Below, in pieces: positions 33,825-42,698 of a stretch of 64,000 bases of DNA. The DNA comes from Pseudomonas chlororaphis (GTDB taxonomy: Bacteria; Pseudomonadota; Gammaproteobacteria; Pseudomonadales; Pseudomonadaceae). Every line of letters starts with the position of its first letter. Position 1 is the first letter of the stretch. The stretch is taken from NCBI RefSeq assembly GCF_001921865.1, contig NZ_MSCT01000015.1, positions 1 to 64,000 on the forward strand, read 5' to 3'. The translations under genes were made by a program, and so were the position numbers. The notes under the pieces were generated by a model. It saw only the letters and a program-made list of their open reading frames with translations, was not told the DNA's origin and did not search any database.

Positions 33825-35984
33825 TCAATCCTTCATCTGCAGGGCCCATTGCCGGGCATACACGCCATCCAGGGCGAGCAGTTGTTCATGGGTGCCTTGC
33901 TCGAGCACCCGCCCCCGGTCGATGACCAGGATGCGGTCGGCGTGGCGCAGGGTATTGAGGCGATGGGCGACGCTGATCACCGTGCGGCCGCGGACGATGC
34001 CTTGCAGGCTGGCCATCACCGCGGCTTCCGATTCGTAGTCCAGGGCGCTGGTGGCTTCGTCCAGCAGCAGGATCCCGGGGTCGGTGAGCAGCGCCCGGGC
34101 CAGGGCGATGCGCTGGCGCTGACCGCCGGACAGCTGGCCGCCGCGTTCGCCGACCTGGGTTTCGTACCCCTGGGCCAGGGCCTCGATAAAACTCGCGGCC
34201 CCGGCCAGGCTGGCGGCGCGCTGGACCTCGGCGGCGCTGGCCTGGGGCCGGCACAGGCGGATGTTCTCGGCGACGGTGCCGGCGAACAGCACGCTTTCCT
34301 GCAACACCACGCTCATGTTGCGGCGCAGGGCCACCGGGTCGGCGATGGCCAGGTCGATGCCGTCCACCAGCACCCGCCCGTGCTGCGGCACATAGAGGCG
34401 CTGCAACAGGCGGGTCAGGGTCGACTTGCCGGAGCCGGAAGGCCCGGTGATGCCGACGAATTCCCCCGGCCGGATCTCCAGGTCGAGGTTGCGCAGCACC
34501 TCCTGGCCGTCTTCGCCGTAGCGAAAACGCACGCCCTGGAAACTCACGCCGCCTTGCAACGCCGGCACCGAGGCCAGCCCGCCGCTGCCGCTCTCGCCTT
34601 CGGTGTCGAGGATGTCGCCCAGCCGGCGCAGGGAAATCAGCGTGTGCTGGAAGTCCTGCCAGACCTGGGCCAGGCGCAGGATCGGCTCCACCACATGCCC
34701 GGCCAGCATGTTGAAGGCCACCAGCTGGCCGGGGCTCAACTGGCCGTCGAGCACCAGCATCACACCCCACCACAGCAGCAGCGCGGCGGTCAGTTTCTGG
34801 ATCACGCCGATGCCCTGCCCGGCCCAGATCCCGACGATGCGGGTGCGGAACGCGGCGCGCACATAGGCCGCCAGCTGCCGCTGCCACTGCTGCTGGAAGG
34901 CGCCTTCGACGGCGCCGGTCTTGATGGTCTCGATGCCGGTCACGGCCTCGGTGAGGAACGCCGTGTTGTCCGCGTTCAACTCGTATTCGCGCAAAGCCCG
35001 GCTGCGCAGCAAGGGCCCCACGCCCAGCCAGAAGAGGAAGTACAAGGCCAGGGAACCGACCACCACCCAGGTCAGCAGCGGCGCATAGCTGTACATCACG
35101 GCGATGAACAGCCCGCAGAAGGCCAGGTCCAGCACCAGGGTCAGGGCCGAGCCGGTGAGGAACTGGCGGATCTGCTGCATCTCGCCGACCCGGGCGATGA
35201 TCTCGCCGGTCTGGCGCCCCTGGAAATACCCCAGCGGCAAGTGGATCAGGTGCTGGTACAGGCGCGCGGACAACTCGGCGTTGATCTTGCTCGCCACATT
35301 GCTGAACAGCCAGGAACGCAAGAAGCCGAACAACGGCTCGAACAGCGCCAGGGCGAGCATGGCCATGCCCAGCACTTGCAGGCTCGACAGGCCGCGGCTG
35401 ACCAGGACCCGGTCGATGACGTTCTCGAACAACAGCGGCGTCACCAGCGCCACCAGTTGCAGCATCAGCGACACCAGCAGCACGCTGCGAAACTGCCGCG
35501 CGTGCTTGAGGATCGACGGCAGGAACCAGCCGACGCCAAAACCGCTGCGCTTGGGCCGGACATGCTGCTCGGCCAGCAACAGCACCTGGCCCAGGCCTTG
35601 CTCCGGGTCTTGCCAGAGCGGCGCCAGCGCCTCGCGGGACAGGGTCTGGCTGTGCCCTTGCAACGGCCAGAACAGCCGCACGTGCTCGCCGTCCACCGCC
35701 TCCAGCACCGCCCAGCCGCCAGCGGTGTGCAGCAGCGCCGGCAACGGCAGGTTGTGCAAGCGTTGCACCTGGCTCTGCACGGCCCGGGCGCGCAGGCCGA
35801 TCCAGCCGGCGCAGCGGCGCAGGTCGAGGCTGTCGGCCTGGCCCTCGACCCGCCCCAGGCGGTGCTCCAGTTGCGCCACGCTGATGCTCAGGTCGAAATG
35901 CCGGGCGGCCCAGGCCAGGGCGTGCAGGCCGGTGTCGGCAGGCGCCGCCAGCGGTTCGCTCGAGGGATTGAAGGCTGCGGTCAT
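33825..35984 (-). CDS. fitC: FitC, type I secretion ABC transporter
   Basis: This 719-residue HlyB-like protein has a degenerate C39-type N-terminal domain (about 1-125) in which no catalytic Cys is seen near HALAWAARHFDLS, so it would bind rather than cleave substrate. The membrane domain spans about 150-440. The nucleotide-binding domain has Walker A GPSGSGKST, signature LSGGQRQRIALARAL and Walker B ILLLDEATSALD. ATG 35984 follows the fitB stop by two bases, with GGGAG inside the fitB end, indicating translational coupling. Together with FitA it gives two ABC half-transporters in the same system, which could pair as a heterodimer. Confidence 0.92.
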   Translation of the reverse strand: MTAAFNPSSEPLAAPADTGLHALAWAARHFDLSISVAQLEHRLGRVEGQADSLDLRRCAGWIGLRARAVQSQVQRLHNLPLPALLHTAGGWAVLEAVDGEHVRLFWPLQGHSQTLSREALAPLWQDPEQGLGQVLLLAEQHVRPKRSGFGVGWFLPSILKHARQFRSVLLVSLMLQLVALVTPLLFENVIDRVLVSRGLSSLQVLGMAMLALALFEPLFGFLRSWLFSNVASKINAELSARLYQHLIHLPLGYFQGRQTGEIIARVGEMQQIRQFLTGSALTLVLDLAFCGLFIAVMYSYAPLLTWVVVGSLALYFLFWLGVGPLLRSRALREYELNADNTAFLTEAVTGIETIKTGAVEGAFQQQWQRQLAAYVRAAFRTRIVGIWAGQGIGVIQKLTAALLLWWGVMLVLDGQLSPGQLVAFNMLAGHVVEPILRLAQVWQDFQHTLISLRRLGDILDTEGESGSGGLASVPALQGGVSFQGVRFRYGEDGQEVLRNLDLEIRPGEFVGITGPSGSGKSTLTRLLQRLYVPQHGRVLVDGIDLAIADPVALRRNMSVVLQESVLFAGTVAENIRLCRPQASAAEVQRAASLAGAASFIEALAQGYETQVGERGGQLSGGQRQRIALARALLTDPGILLLDEATSALDYESEAAVMASLQGIVRGRTVISVAHRLNTLRHADRILVIDRGRVLEQGTHEQLLALDGVYARQWALQMKD

Positions 35985-35986
35985 GT

Positions 35987-37372
35987 TCAACGCTCCCGCA
36001 ACGCTTCGGACTGATACTCGCGAATCGGGCTCAGCAGGTAATTGATCACCCGCCGCTCGCCGGTGCGGATCTCGCCGGTCACGCTCATCCCGGCCTGCAG
36101 CGGCATCCAGCCCTGCCCGGCGGCGATGGCCGCGCGCTCAAGGCGAATCCGGGTCGGGAACACCAGCCCCAACTGTTCGTCCTTGATCGCGTCGCCGGAG
36201 ACATGCTCGACGGTGCCGCGCAAGGTGCCGTAGCGGGTGTAGGGAAAGGCGTCGACCTTGATTTCCACCGGCTGCCCGGCCCGGACGAAACCGACGTCCT
36301 TGTTCAGCACCATGACTTCGGCGTCCAGCTCCGCGCCCTCGGGCACGATCACCAGCAGTTGCTGCGCCGGCTGCACCGCGCCGCCCAGGGTGTGCACCGC
36401 CAGTTGCTGGACCACGCCGTCCACGGGCGCCAGCAGGGTTTGCAAGCGCTGCCGGTCGCGGCCGCGGATCAGTTGCTGTTCGAGCACCGCGACATCCTGG
36501 CGGCTGCGGTTGAGCGCCTCGTGCTGCTCGCGCTGGGTCCGGGCCAGGAAGCTGTCGCGCTGCTCCCGGCGGTTCAGGGCCTGGGCCTTGAGCACCTGCA
36601 ACTCGGCGTGTTGCTGGGCCAGCGAGCGCTCGACCTCCAGTTGCTCCTTTTCCTGCTCGAGCAATTCGACCCGCGGCAGCAGTTGCTCGGCGGCCATCGC
36701 CCGACGCGCGTCGAGCCGGCGCCGAACGTTGGCCGCCAGCTTGCCCAGGGCCGCGATCTCGGTGCTGCGGGCGTGCTGGCTGGCCTGGTTGATGGCGATT
36801 TCGGCGTTGAGGCTGTCGAGGTTGGCCGAGATCTCCTTCCAGGTACTCGCCAGTTGCTCCCGCGCCTGGGCCTGCTGCGCCGCGTCGAGGCCGGGAGGCG
36901 CCTGGTAGTTGTGCAACGGATCGCTGCTCAACAGTGCCTGGGCCTGGGCCAGTTCCAGGCGTTTGAAGGCCAGTTGGGCACGCAATTCGCTCAACTCGGC
37001 ATCGACGCCGATCGGGTTCAACGCCACCAACACGTCGCCGGCCCTGACCCGCTGCCCGTCGCGGACATGGATGGCGCGCACCTCGCCCGCCTCATGCGCC
37101 TGGATCACTTTGGTGTAGCTGGAGACCATCAGCCGCCCGGCGGCGCCGGCATGAATGTCCAGGAAACCGAACGTCGCCCAGCCCAGCGCCAGCAGCACCG
37201 CCGCGATCAGCAGCAGGGCCGTGCCCCGTGCCCAGGGCGCGGGCGGGCGTTCGACGATCTCCAGGTAACCGGGCTGGAACTCGTATTCGTCGCGGCTGCG
37301 CTGGAACCGCGCCGGGGCTTGGCGCAGGCGCTGCCAGGCCTGCCGGCAGGCACTCGGGAATGCACCCAACAT
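35987..37372 (-). CDS. fitB: FitB, HlyD-family membrane fusion protein
   Basis: This ~461-residue protein has a cytoplasmic N-terminus, one membrane segment (about residues 51-71), a lipoyl-type segment (VRDGQRVRAGDVLVAL), a long coiled coil (about 130-330), and the HlyD C-terminal signature around LQAGMSVTGEIRTGERRVINYLLSPI. It would bridge the FitA/FitC pump and FitE. The start is ATG 37372 or the adjacent ATG 37375; AGGAGG lies 7 or 4 bases upstream, so 37372 has better spacing. It overlaps the fitA stop. Confidence 0.9.
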   Translation of the reverse strand: MLGAFPSACRQAWQRLRQAPARFQRSRDEYEFQPGYLEIVERPPAPWARGTALLLIAAVLLALGWATFGFLDIHAGAAGRLMVSSYTKVIQAHEAGEVRAIHVRDGQRVRAGDVLVALNPIGVDAELSELRAQLAFKRLELAQAQALLSSDPLHNYQAPPGLDAAQQAQAREQLASTWKEISANLDSLNAEIAINQASQHARSTEIAALGKLAANVRRRLDARRAMAAEQLLPRVELLEQEKEQLEVERSLAQQHAELQVLKAQALNRREQRDSFLARTQREQHEALNRSRQDVAVLEQQLIRGRDRQRLQTLLAPVDGVVQQLAVHTLGGAVQPAQQLLVIVPEGAELDAEVMVLNKDVGFVRAGQPVEIKVDAFPYTRYGTLRGTVEHVSGDAIKDEQLGLVFPTRIRLERAAIAAGQGWMPLQAGMSVTGEIRTGERRVINYLLSPIREYQSEALRER

Positions 37373-39537
37373 CATTCGGCCTCCTGGCGCAGCGCCTGTT
37401 GCAACGCCCACAGGCGCGAATAACAACCGCCGTTGGCCAGCAGTTCGTGGTGGCTGCCGGACTCGCTGATCCGCCCGTGCTCCAGGGCGATGATGCGTTG
37501 GCAATGGCGGACCGCCGACAAGCGGTGGGCGATGATGATCACCGTGCGGCCCCGGGCGATGCGCGCCATGTTGTCCTGGATCAGCGCCTGGGACTCGTCG
37601 TCCAGGGCGCTGGTGGCCTCGTCGAAAATCAGGATCCGCGGGTCGCCCATCAGCGCCCGGGCAATGGCGATGCGCTGGCGCTGGCCGCCGGACAGCGAGC
37701 TGCCGGCCTCCGCCAGCACCGTGTCGTAGCCCAGCGGCAAACGCAGGATGAAATCATGGGCGCCGGCCAGGCGCGCCGCGGCGATCACCTCTTCCAGGGA
37801 CGCCGTCGGATGACGCAGGGCGATGTTGTGCCGCACGCTGCGGTTGAACAGGTAGTTTTCCTGCAACACCACGCCGATCTGGCTGCGCAGCCAGGCCGGC
37901 TGCAACTGCTGCAGGGGCACGCCGTCGATCAGGATGCGCCCGGCGTCGGGGGTGTAGAGTTTTTGCAGCAAGCGGGTGAGCGTGCTCTTGCCCGAGCCGG
38001 ACGGCCCGACGATGCCCAGGGTCTGCCCGGCGGCGATATGCAGGTCCAGGCCGCGCAGCACCAGTTCCAGCTCCGGGCGATAGCGGAACGCGACGCGCTC
38101 GATCCGCACCTCGCCGCGCAGCGCCTGTTCCGGGCGTCGGTCGCCCTCGGCCTGCTCCACCGGCAGGTTGAGCATATCGCCCAGCTTGTCCACCGAGACC
38201 CGCACCCGCACGAACTGCTGCCAGACCTCGATCAGCTTGGCCAACGGCTGGCTGACGTGGGACAGCATCATGTTGAAGGCGATCAACTGGCCGATGCTCA
38301 TCTGCAAGTCGATGACCTTGCCCGCGCCCCAGCAAATCACCGTCACCGCGGTGACTTTCTGCAACAGCATGACCAGTTGGCTGATGGCACTGGCGTAGGT
38401 CTGGCTGGCGAAACCGGCCTCGACCATCTCCGCCGTCTGCGCCTCCCAGCGCCGCTGCATGCGCGGCTCCACCGCCAGGCTCTTGATGGTCTCGCTGCTG
38501 CTCACGGTCTCGTTGAGAAAGGCGGTGTTGCGCGCCGCGCTGTAGAACTGGCGTTCGATGCGTTTTTCCAGCGGGCCGGTGCTGGCCCACGCCAGCAGGA
38601 CATACAGCGGCAGGGTCAGCAGCACCAGCAGCGTCAACGGCCAGGAGATCCAGGCCATGACCGCGAAAAACACCAAGGTGAACGCCACATCGACGCACAG
38701 GGTCAGCAGGGAACCGGTGAGGAACTCGCGGATGCTGTCCAGCTCCTGGACCCGGGTGATGATCGCGCCGACCTGGCGCTGCTTGAAATACAGCAGCGGC
38801 AGGCCGAGCACATGGCGGAACAGCTTGACCCCAAGACCGATATCGATGCGGTTGGCGGTGTGCGCCGAGAGGTATTCGCGCAGCCCCTTGAGCAGCACTT
38901 CGAACAGCCCGACCAGCACCAGGGTCATCACCAGCACATCCAGGGTCGACAGCGCCCGGTGCACCATGACCTTGTCCATCACCGCCTGGAAGAACAACGG
39001 CGTCGCCAGGGCCAGCACTTGCAGCAGCAGCGAGCACAGCAACACCTCGGCCAAGATCCGCCGGTGGCGCAACAGCTCCGGGACGAACCAGGACAGGTCG
39101 AAACGCAGGCCGCCCTGGCGCAGGCGGATCACCTCCCCCGACCAGTCTTCGGCCAACTGCGCGCGATCCAGCACCTGCGGGGTGTGCGCCTGGGGCCGTT
39201 GCACCAGCGCCTGCGCCTCGGAAAGCCGGGCCAGCAGGACAAACGCGCCGCTGCGGTCGCGCCAGACCAGGGGCAGCATCTTCGGGGTCAGGCGGGCCAG
39301 CGGCAGGCGCTCGAGGCGCAACTCGACGCCGGCGGCCCGGGCGTAGTCCTTGAGCGCCCGGCGCAGGTCGTCCTCATTGCCCGGGTCGGCGGCTTGCGGC
39401 GCGCGCTCCTGGGTCAGTTGCAACAGCAGCTGGCAGCACGCCAGGGCGGAGTGAATCGACGCCGTGGCCGACAGCTGCGCCATGGCGGGGCACTCGCTCG
39501 GGACGGGGTGCGGGGGTACTTCGGGATTGACTGGCAT
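37372..39537 (-). CDS. fitA: FitA, type I secretion ABC transporter
   Basis: This 721-residue HlyB-like protein has an N-terminal C39-like degenerate domain (about 20-140), a membrane domain (about 155-440) and a nucleotide-binding domain with GPSGSGKST, LSGGQRQRIAIARAL and ILIFDEATSALD. It is the first gene of the fitABCDE run, so the main promoter is expected at 39538-39700. The second transporter FitC has the same layout but is clearly different in sequence. Confidence 0.92.
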   Translation of the reverse strand: MPVNPEVPPHPVPSECPAMAQLSATASIHSALACCQLLLQLTQERAPQAADPGNEDDLRRALKDYARAAGVELRLERLPLARLTPKMLPLVWRDRSGAFVLLARLSEAQALVQRPQAHTPQVLDRAQLAEDWSGEVIRLRQGGLRFDLSWFVPELLRHRRILAEVLLCSLLLQVLALATPLFFQAVMDKVMVHRALSTLDVLVMTLVLVGLFEVLLKGLREYLSAHTANRIDIGLGVKLFRHVLGLPLLYFKQRQVGAIITRVQELDSIREFLTGSLLTLCVDVAFTLVFFAVMAWISWPLTLLVLLTLPLYVLLAWASTGPLEKRIERQFYSAARNTAFLNETVSSSETIKSLAVEPRMQRRWEAQTAEMVEAGFASQTYASAISQLVMLLQKVTAVTVICWGAGKVIDLQMSIGQLIAFNMMLSHVSQPLAKLIEVWQQFVRVRVSVDKLGDMLNLPVEQAEGDRRPEQALRGEVRIERVAFRYRPELELVLRGLDLHIAAGQTLGIVGPSGSGKSTLTRLLQKLYTPDAGRILIDGVPLQQLQPAWLRSQIGVVLQENYLFNRSVRHNIALRHPTASLEEVIAAARLAGAHDFILRLPLGYDTVLAEAGSSLSGGQRQRIAIARALMGDPRILIFDEATSALDDESQALIQDNMARIARGRTVIIIAHRLSAVRHCQRIIALEHGRISESGSHHELLANGGCYSRLWALQQALRQEAE

Positions 39538-39620
39538 AGACCGCTCGTTTCAAGACCCTCGCTTCACGCCAAGGGCACAGGGAGATACGAAACCAGTCTG
39601 CGGCAGCCGTCCGGGAATGA

Positions 39621-39667
39621 TAATCAGCCGCGGGATTGAAAGCTTTCAAGCAAAACTTAATCAGCCG
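39621..39667 (-). promoter_or_regulatory. Candidate fit promoter control region
   Basis: Upstream of fitA, TAATCAGCCG occurs twice as a direct repeat (39621-39630 and 39658-39667) and flanks the perfect 14-base palindrome TTGAAAGCTTTCAA at 39636-39649. Such an arrangement would suit a LysR-type activator such as FitG. The link to FitG is inferred from position alone. Confidence 0.4.
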
Positions 39668-39708
39668 GGCCGTAGCCCGGGTATCGAATGGATGCCCCAT
39701 CGTCAGGG

Positions 39709-39726
39709 TGCGCAAGAAGTTGCGCA
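39709..39726. promoter_or_regulatory. Dyad site 1 upstream of hcp
   Basis: TGCGCAAGAAGTTGCGCA is a perfect inverted repeat (TGCGCAA, 4-base spacer, TTGCGCA). It is the most distant of three identical sites. It lies about 190 bases before the sigma-54-type promoter. Confidence 0.7.
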
Positions 39727-39787
39727 GTGGTTTTCCCGAAATGGTCCCTGAAAGCGCTACAGGCCTTTTAATCAAAGGCCTCCAGCC

Positions 39788-39833
39788 AAGTGCGCAAGAA
39801 GTTGCGCAGTACTGCGCAACTTCTTGCGCACTT
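39788..39833. promoter_or_regulatory. Dyad sites 2 and 3 forming a 46-base perfect palindrome
   Basis: Site 2 (39791-39808) and site 3 (39813-39830) are the same TGCGCAA-N4-TTGCGCA dyad in opposite orientation, centred on AGTACT; the whole 39788-39833 stretch is palindromic. It lies about 85 bases before the sigma-54-type promoter, the normal distance for enhancer-binding proteins. The spacing between centres of sites 2 and 3 is 22 bases. Confidence 0.75.
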
Positions 39834-39917
39834 TCCCTCTGCCCCTTCCCTTCAAGCAGGGTACGAGAACCCAGCAACGACGCTACACGCCACGGTTTAT
39901 AAAGCTAAAGGAACTTG

Positions 39918-39933
39918 TGGCACGCTCCTTGAT
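39918..39933 (+). promoter_or_regulatory. Sigma-54-type promoter of hcp
   Basis: TGGCACGCTCCTTGAT preserves the -24 GG and exact 10-base spacing; the -12 element reads GA instead of GC. It lies 69 bases before hcp. Sigma-54 promoters with upstream activator sites are known for Pseudomonas hcp genes. Confidence 0.65.
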
Positions 39934-40002
39934 ACCCCTAAGCGCACCCACCGGACGATTCGTCCCACCGGGCACCTTTTATTTTCAGCAAGGAGAGCAT
40001 CC

Positions 40003-40521
40003 ATGGCTACACCAGCGTATATGTCCATCACCGGCACCAAACAAGGCCTGATCACCGCCGGTGCCTTCACCGCTGACTCCGTTGGCAACACCTACCAGGA
40101 AGGCCACGAAGACCAGGTCATGGTTCAAGGCTTCCAGCACGAAGTGATCATCCCGCGCGACCCGCAGTCCGGCCAGCCAACCGGCCAGCGCGTACACAAG
40201 CCAGTGGTCATCACCAAGGTGTTCGACAAGGCTTCGCCCCTGCTGCTGGCAGCCCTGACCTCCGGCGAGCGTCTGACCAAGATCGAAATCCAGTGGTACC
40301 GCACCTCGGCTGCCGGCACCCAGGAGCACTACTACACCACCACCCTGGAAGACGCGATCATCGTCGACATCAAGGACTACATGCACAACTGCCAGGACCC
40401 GGCGAACTCGCACTTCACCCACCTGGAAGACGTGCACTTCACCTACCGCAAAATCACCTGGACCCACGAAGTCTCCGGTACTTCCGGTTCCGACGACTGG
40501 CGCTCCCCGGTCGCGGGCTAA
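40003..40521 (+). CDS. hcp: Hcp, type VI secretion tube protein
   Basis: This 172-residue protein starts MATPAYMSITGTKQGLITAGAF, the Hcp1 family pattern. It continues with HEVIIPRDPQSGQPTGQRVHKPVVITKVFDKASPLL and ends VSGTSGSDDWRSPVAG. Hcp hexamers form the tube expelled by the type VI machine. AAGGAGAG lies 8 bases upstream of the ATG. The structural type VI genes (tss) are not in the window, so this is an auxiliary hcp-vgrG-effector island that uses a machine encoded elsewhere. Confidence 0.96.
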   Translation: MATPAYMSITGTKQGLITAGAFTADSVGNTYQEGHEDQVMVQGFQHEVIIPRDPQSGQPTGQRVHKPVVITKVFDKASPLLLAALTSGERLTKIEIQWYRTSAAGTQEHYYTTTLEDAIIVDIKDYMHNCQDPANSHFTHLEDVHFTYRKITWTHEVSGTSGSDDWRSPVAG

Positions 40522-40542
40522 GTCCGGCCGACCGTTACACCG

Positions 40543-40569
40543 ACATCGGCCAGCTCTGCTGGTCGATGT
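40543..40569 (+). terminator. Strong intercistronic hairpin between hcp and vgrG
   Basis: ACATCGGCCAGC and GCTGGTCGATGT form a 12-base-pair helix (one G-U pair) with a TCT loop, followed by TGTTTACG. The U-tract is weak, so it may be a partial terminator or 3' stabiliser that lets hcp be expressed more than vgrG. Confidence 0.6.
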
Positions 40570-40655
40570 TGTTTACGCCATAAGGGATTTCTTGCGTTCG
40601 TCGGCGCCCGCTCTCAGGCCCGGCCCACGCTGCAGTACTGCACGAGGAACAAGGG

Positions 40656-42698
40656 ATGTTCGCGCCGGCCAATCAGACCCATTTCAGCCTCACTGTCGAG
40701 GGGCTGGAGAATGACCTCCAGGTCCTGTCCTTTACCGGGCGGGAAGCCATCAGCCAGCCGTTTGCCTTCGAGGTGGAACTGGTCAGCGCCCAGGCTGCCC
40801 TGGACCTGGAAAGCCTGCTGCACAAACCGGCCTTCCTGCAGTTGGCCCCCAACGGCACCGGCATCCACGGGCAGATCTACCGCGTCGCCCAGGGCGATTC
40901 CGGCAAGCGCCTGACCCGCTATTCGGTCACCGTGCGCCCGCACCTGGCCTACCTCGCGCACCGCATCAACCAACGCATCTTCCAGAACCTCACGGTGCCG
41001 AAAATCATCGGCCAGGTCCTCGAAGAACACGGCATTCAAAGCGACGCCTACGAATTCAAGACCGGTTCGATCTATCCCGAGCGCGTCTACTGCGTGCAGT
41101 ACGATGAATCGGACCTGCATTTCATCCAGCGCCTGTGCGAGGAAGAAGGTATCCACTACCACTTCCAGCACAGCGCCGAGAGCCACAAAATCGTCTTCGG
41201 CGACGACCAGACGGTGTTCCCCAAACTCGCTCCCGTGGCCTACCAGCAAGACTCCGGCATGGTCGCCAACGACCCGGTGATCAAGCGTTTCGACCTGCGC
41301 CTGGAAGCCCGTACCAGCCGCACCACGCGCCGCGACTACGACTTCGAAAAACCGCGCCTGACCCTGGAGAGCGACGCCAAGAGCGAGCTCAAGCCAGACC
41401 TCGAGGACTACGACTACCCGGGCCGTTTCGTCGATCGCGAACGCGGCAAGCACCTGGCCAAGCGCGCCCTGGAACGCCACCGCAGCGACTACCAACTGGC
41501 CGAAGGCAAGAGCGACCAGCCGCTGCTGGTCAGCGGCCATTTCCTGGCCCTGAGCGAACACCCCAAGGCCAAGTGGAACGACCTCTGGCTGCTCACCGAA
41601 ATCGTCCACGAAGGCAAGCAGCCGCAGGTGCTGGAAGAGTCGGTGACCAGCGACACCACGGCCCTGAAGGACGACTTCCACCAGGGTTACCGCAACCGCT
41701 TCCAGGCCACCCCCTGGGACGTGCCGCACCGCCCGCCGCTGGCGCACCCCAAGCCGCGCATCCTCGGCAGCCAGAGCGCGGTGGTCACCGGCCCCAAGGG
41801 CGAGGAGATCCACTGCGATCAATACGGCCGGGTGAAAGTGCAATTCCACTGGGACCGCGAAGGCCAGTCCGACGACAAGACCAGCTGCTGGCTGCGCGTG
41901 TCCTCGGCCTGGGCCGGCGCCCAGTACGGCGGCATCGCCATCCCGCGGATCGGCATGGAAGTGCTGGTGACCTTCCTCGAGGGCGACCCCGACCAGCCGC
42001 TGATCAGCGGCTGCCTGTACCACAAGGAAAACGTCGTCCCCTACGAGTTGCCGGCGAACAAGACCCGCAGCACCTTCAAGACCCTGAGCAGCCCCGGTGG
42101 CGGCGGCTACAACGAGCTGCGCATCGAGGACAAGAAGGGCCAGGAACAGATCTTCCTGCACGCCCAGCGCGACTGGGACGAGAACGTCGAGCACGACCAG
42201 AAGATCCGCGTCGGCAACGAACGCCACGACACGGTCGAGGCCAACAGCTACAGCGAGTTCAAGGCCGAGGAACACCACACCGTGCACGCCGACCGCAAGG
42301 TCGAGACCCGTGCCAACGACCACCTCACCGTCGGCGCCAACCAGCACATCAAGATCGGCACCGGGCAGTTCATCGAGGCCGGCCAGGAAATCCACCTCAA
42401 TGCCGGGCTCAAGGTGGTCATGGAAGCCGGCAGCGAACTGACCCTCAAGGGCGGCGGCAGCTTTATCAAGCTCGACGCCGGCGGCGTGACCATCAACGGC
42501 GCGGTGGTCAAGGTCAACTCCGGCGGCGGCCCGGGCAGCGGCTCCGGCGCCGCCCCGCTGATGCCCGGCGTGCTGCAACAGGCCGACGCCGACAAGGCCG
42601 GCGCCCTGCTGACCCCGGCGCAGATCAACACCCTCAAACGCAACGCGCCGTTCTGTGAAGAGTGCGAAAAGTGCAAGGACGGTGCCTGTGCCCTCTGA
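40656..42698 (+). CDS. vgrG: VgrG, type VI spike protein
   Basis: This 680-residue protein has the gp27-like domains (about 1-380: MFAPANQTHFSLTVEG, RICEEEGI-type region), the gp5-OB segment (WLRVSSAWAGAQYGGIAIPRIGMEVLVTFLEGDPDQPL) and the beta-helical needle with HDTVEANSYSEFKAEEHHTVHADRK. It ends in a ~90-residue extension with a Gly-rich linker and C-terminal CEECEKCKDGAC, four Cys that might bind metal or contact the adaptor. There is no separate effector domain. The DUF4123 gene overlaps its 3' end, indicating coupling. Confidence 0.95.
   Translation: MFAPANQTHFSLTVEGLENDLQVLSFTGREAISQPFAFEVELVSAQAALDLESLLHKPAFLQLAPNGTGIHGQIYRVAQGDSGKRLTRYSVTVRPHLAYLAHRINQRIFQNLTVPKIIGQVLEEHGIQSDAYEFKTGSIYPERVYCVQYDESDLHFIQRLCEEEGIHYHFQHSAESHKIVFGDDQTVFPKLAPVAYQQDSGMVANDPVIKRFDLRLEARTSRTTRRDYDFEKPRLTLESDAKSELKPDLEDYDYPGRFVDRERGKHLAKRALERHRSDYQLAEGKSDQPLLVSGHFLALSEHPKAKWNDLWLLTEIVHEGKQPQVLEESVTSDTTALKDDFHQGYRNRFQATPWDVPHRPPLAHPKPRILGSQSAVVTGPKGEEIHCDQYGRVKVQFHWDREGQSDDKTSCWLRVSSAWAGAQYGGIAIPRIGMEVLVTFLEGDPDQPLISGCLYHKENVVPYELPANKTRSTFKTLSSPGGGGYNELRIEDKKGQEQIFLHAQRDWDENVEHDQKIRVGNERHDTVEANSYSEFKAEEHHTVHADRKVETRANDHLTVGANQHIKIGTGQFIEAGQEIHLNAGLKVVMEAGSELTLKGGGSFIKLDAGGVTINGAVVKVNSGGGPGSGSGAAPLMPGVLQQADADKAGALLTPAQINTLKRNAPFCEECEKCKDGACAL

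Noticed and set aside
39790..40002. An N-terminal extension of Hcp starting inside the palindrome
   Set aside because: The extension overlaps the sigma-54 promoter and dyads. Hcp proteins start at the MATPAYMSI position, which has AAGGAG.
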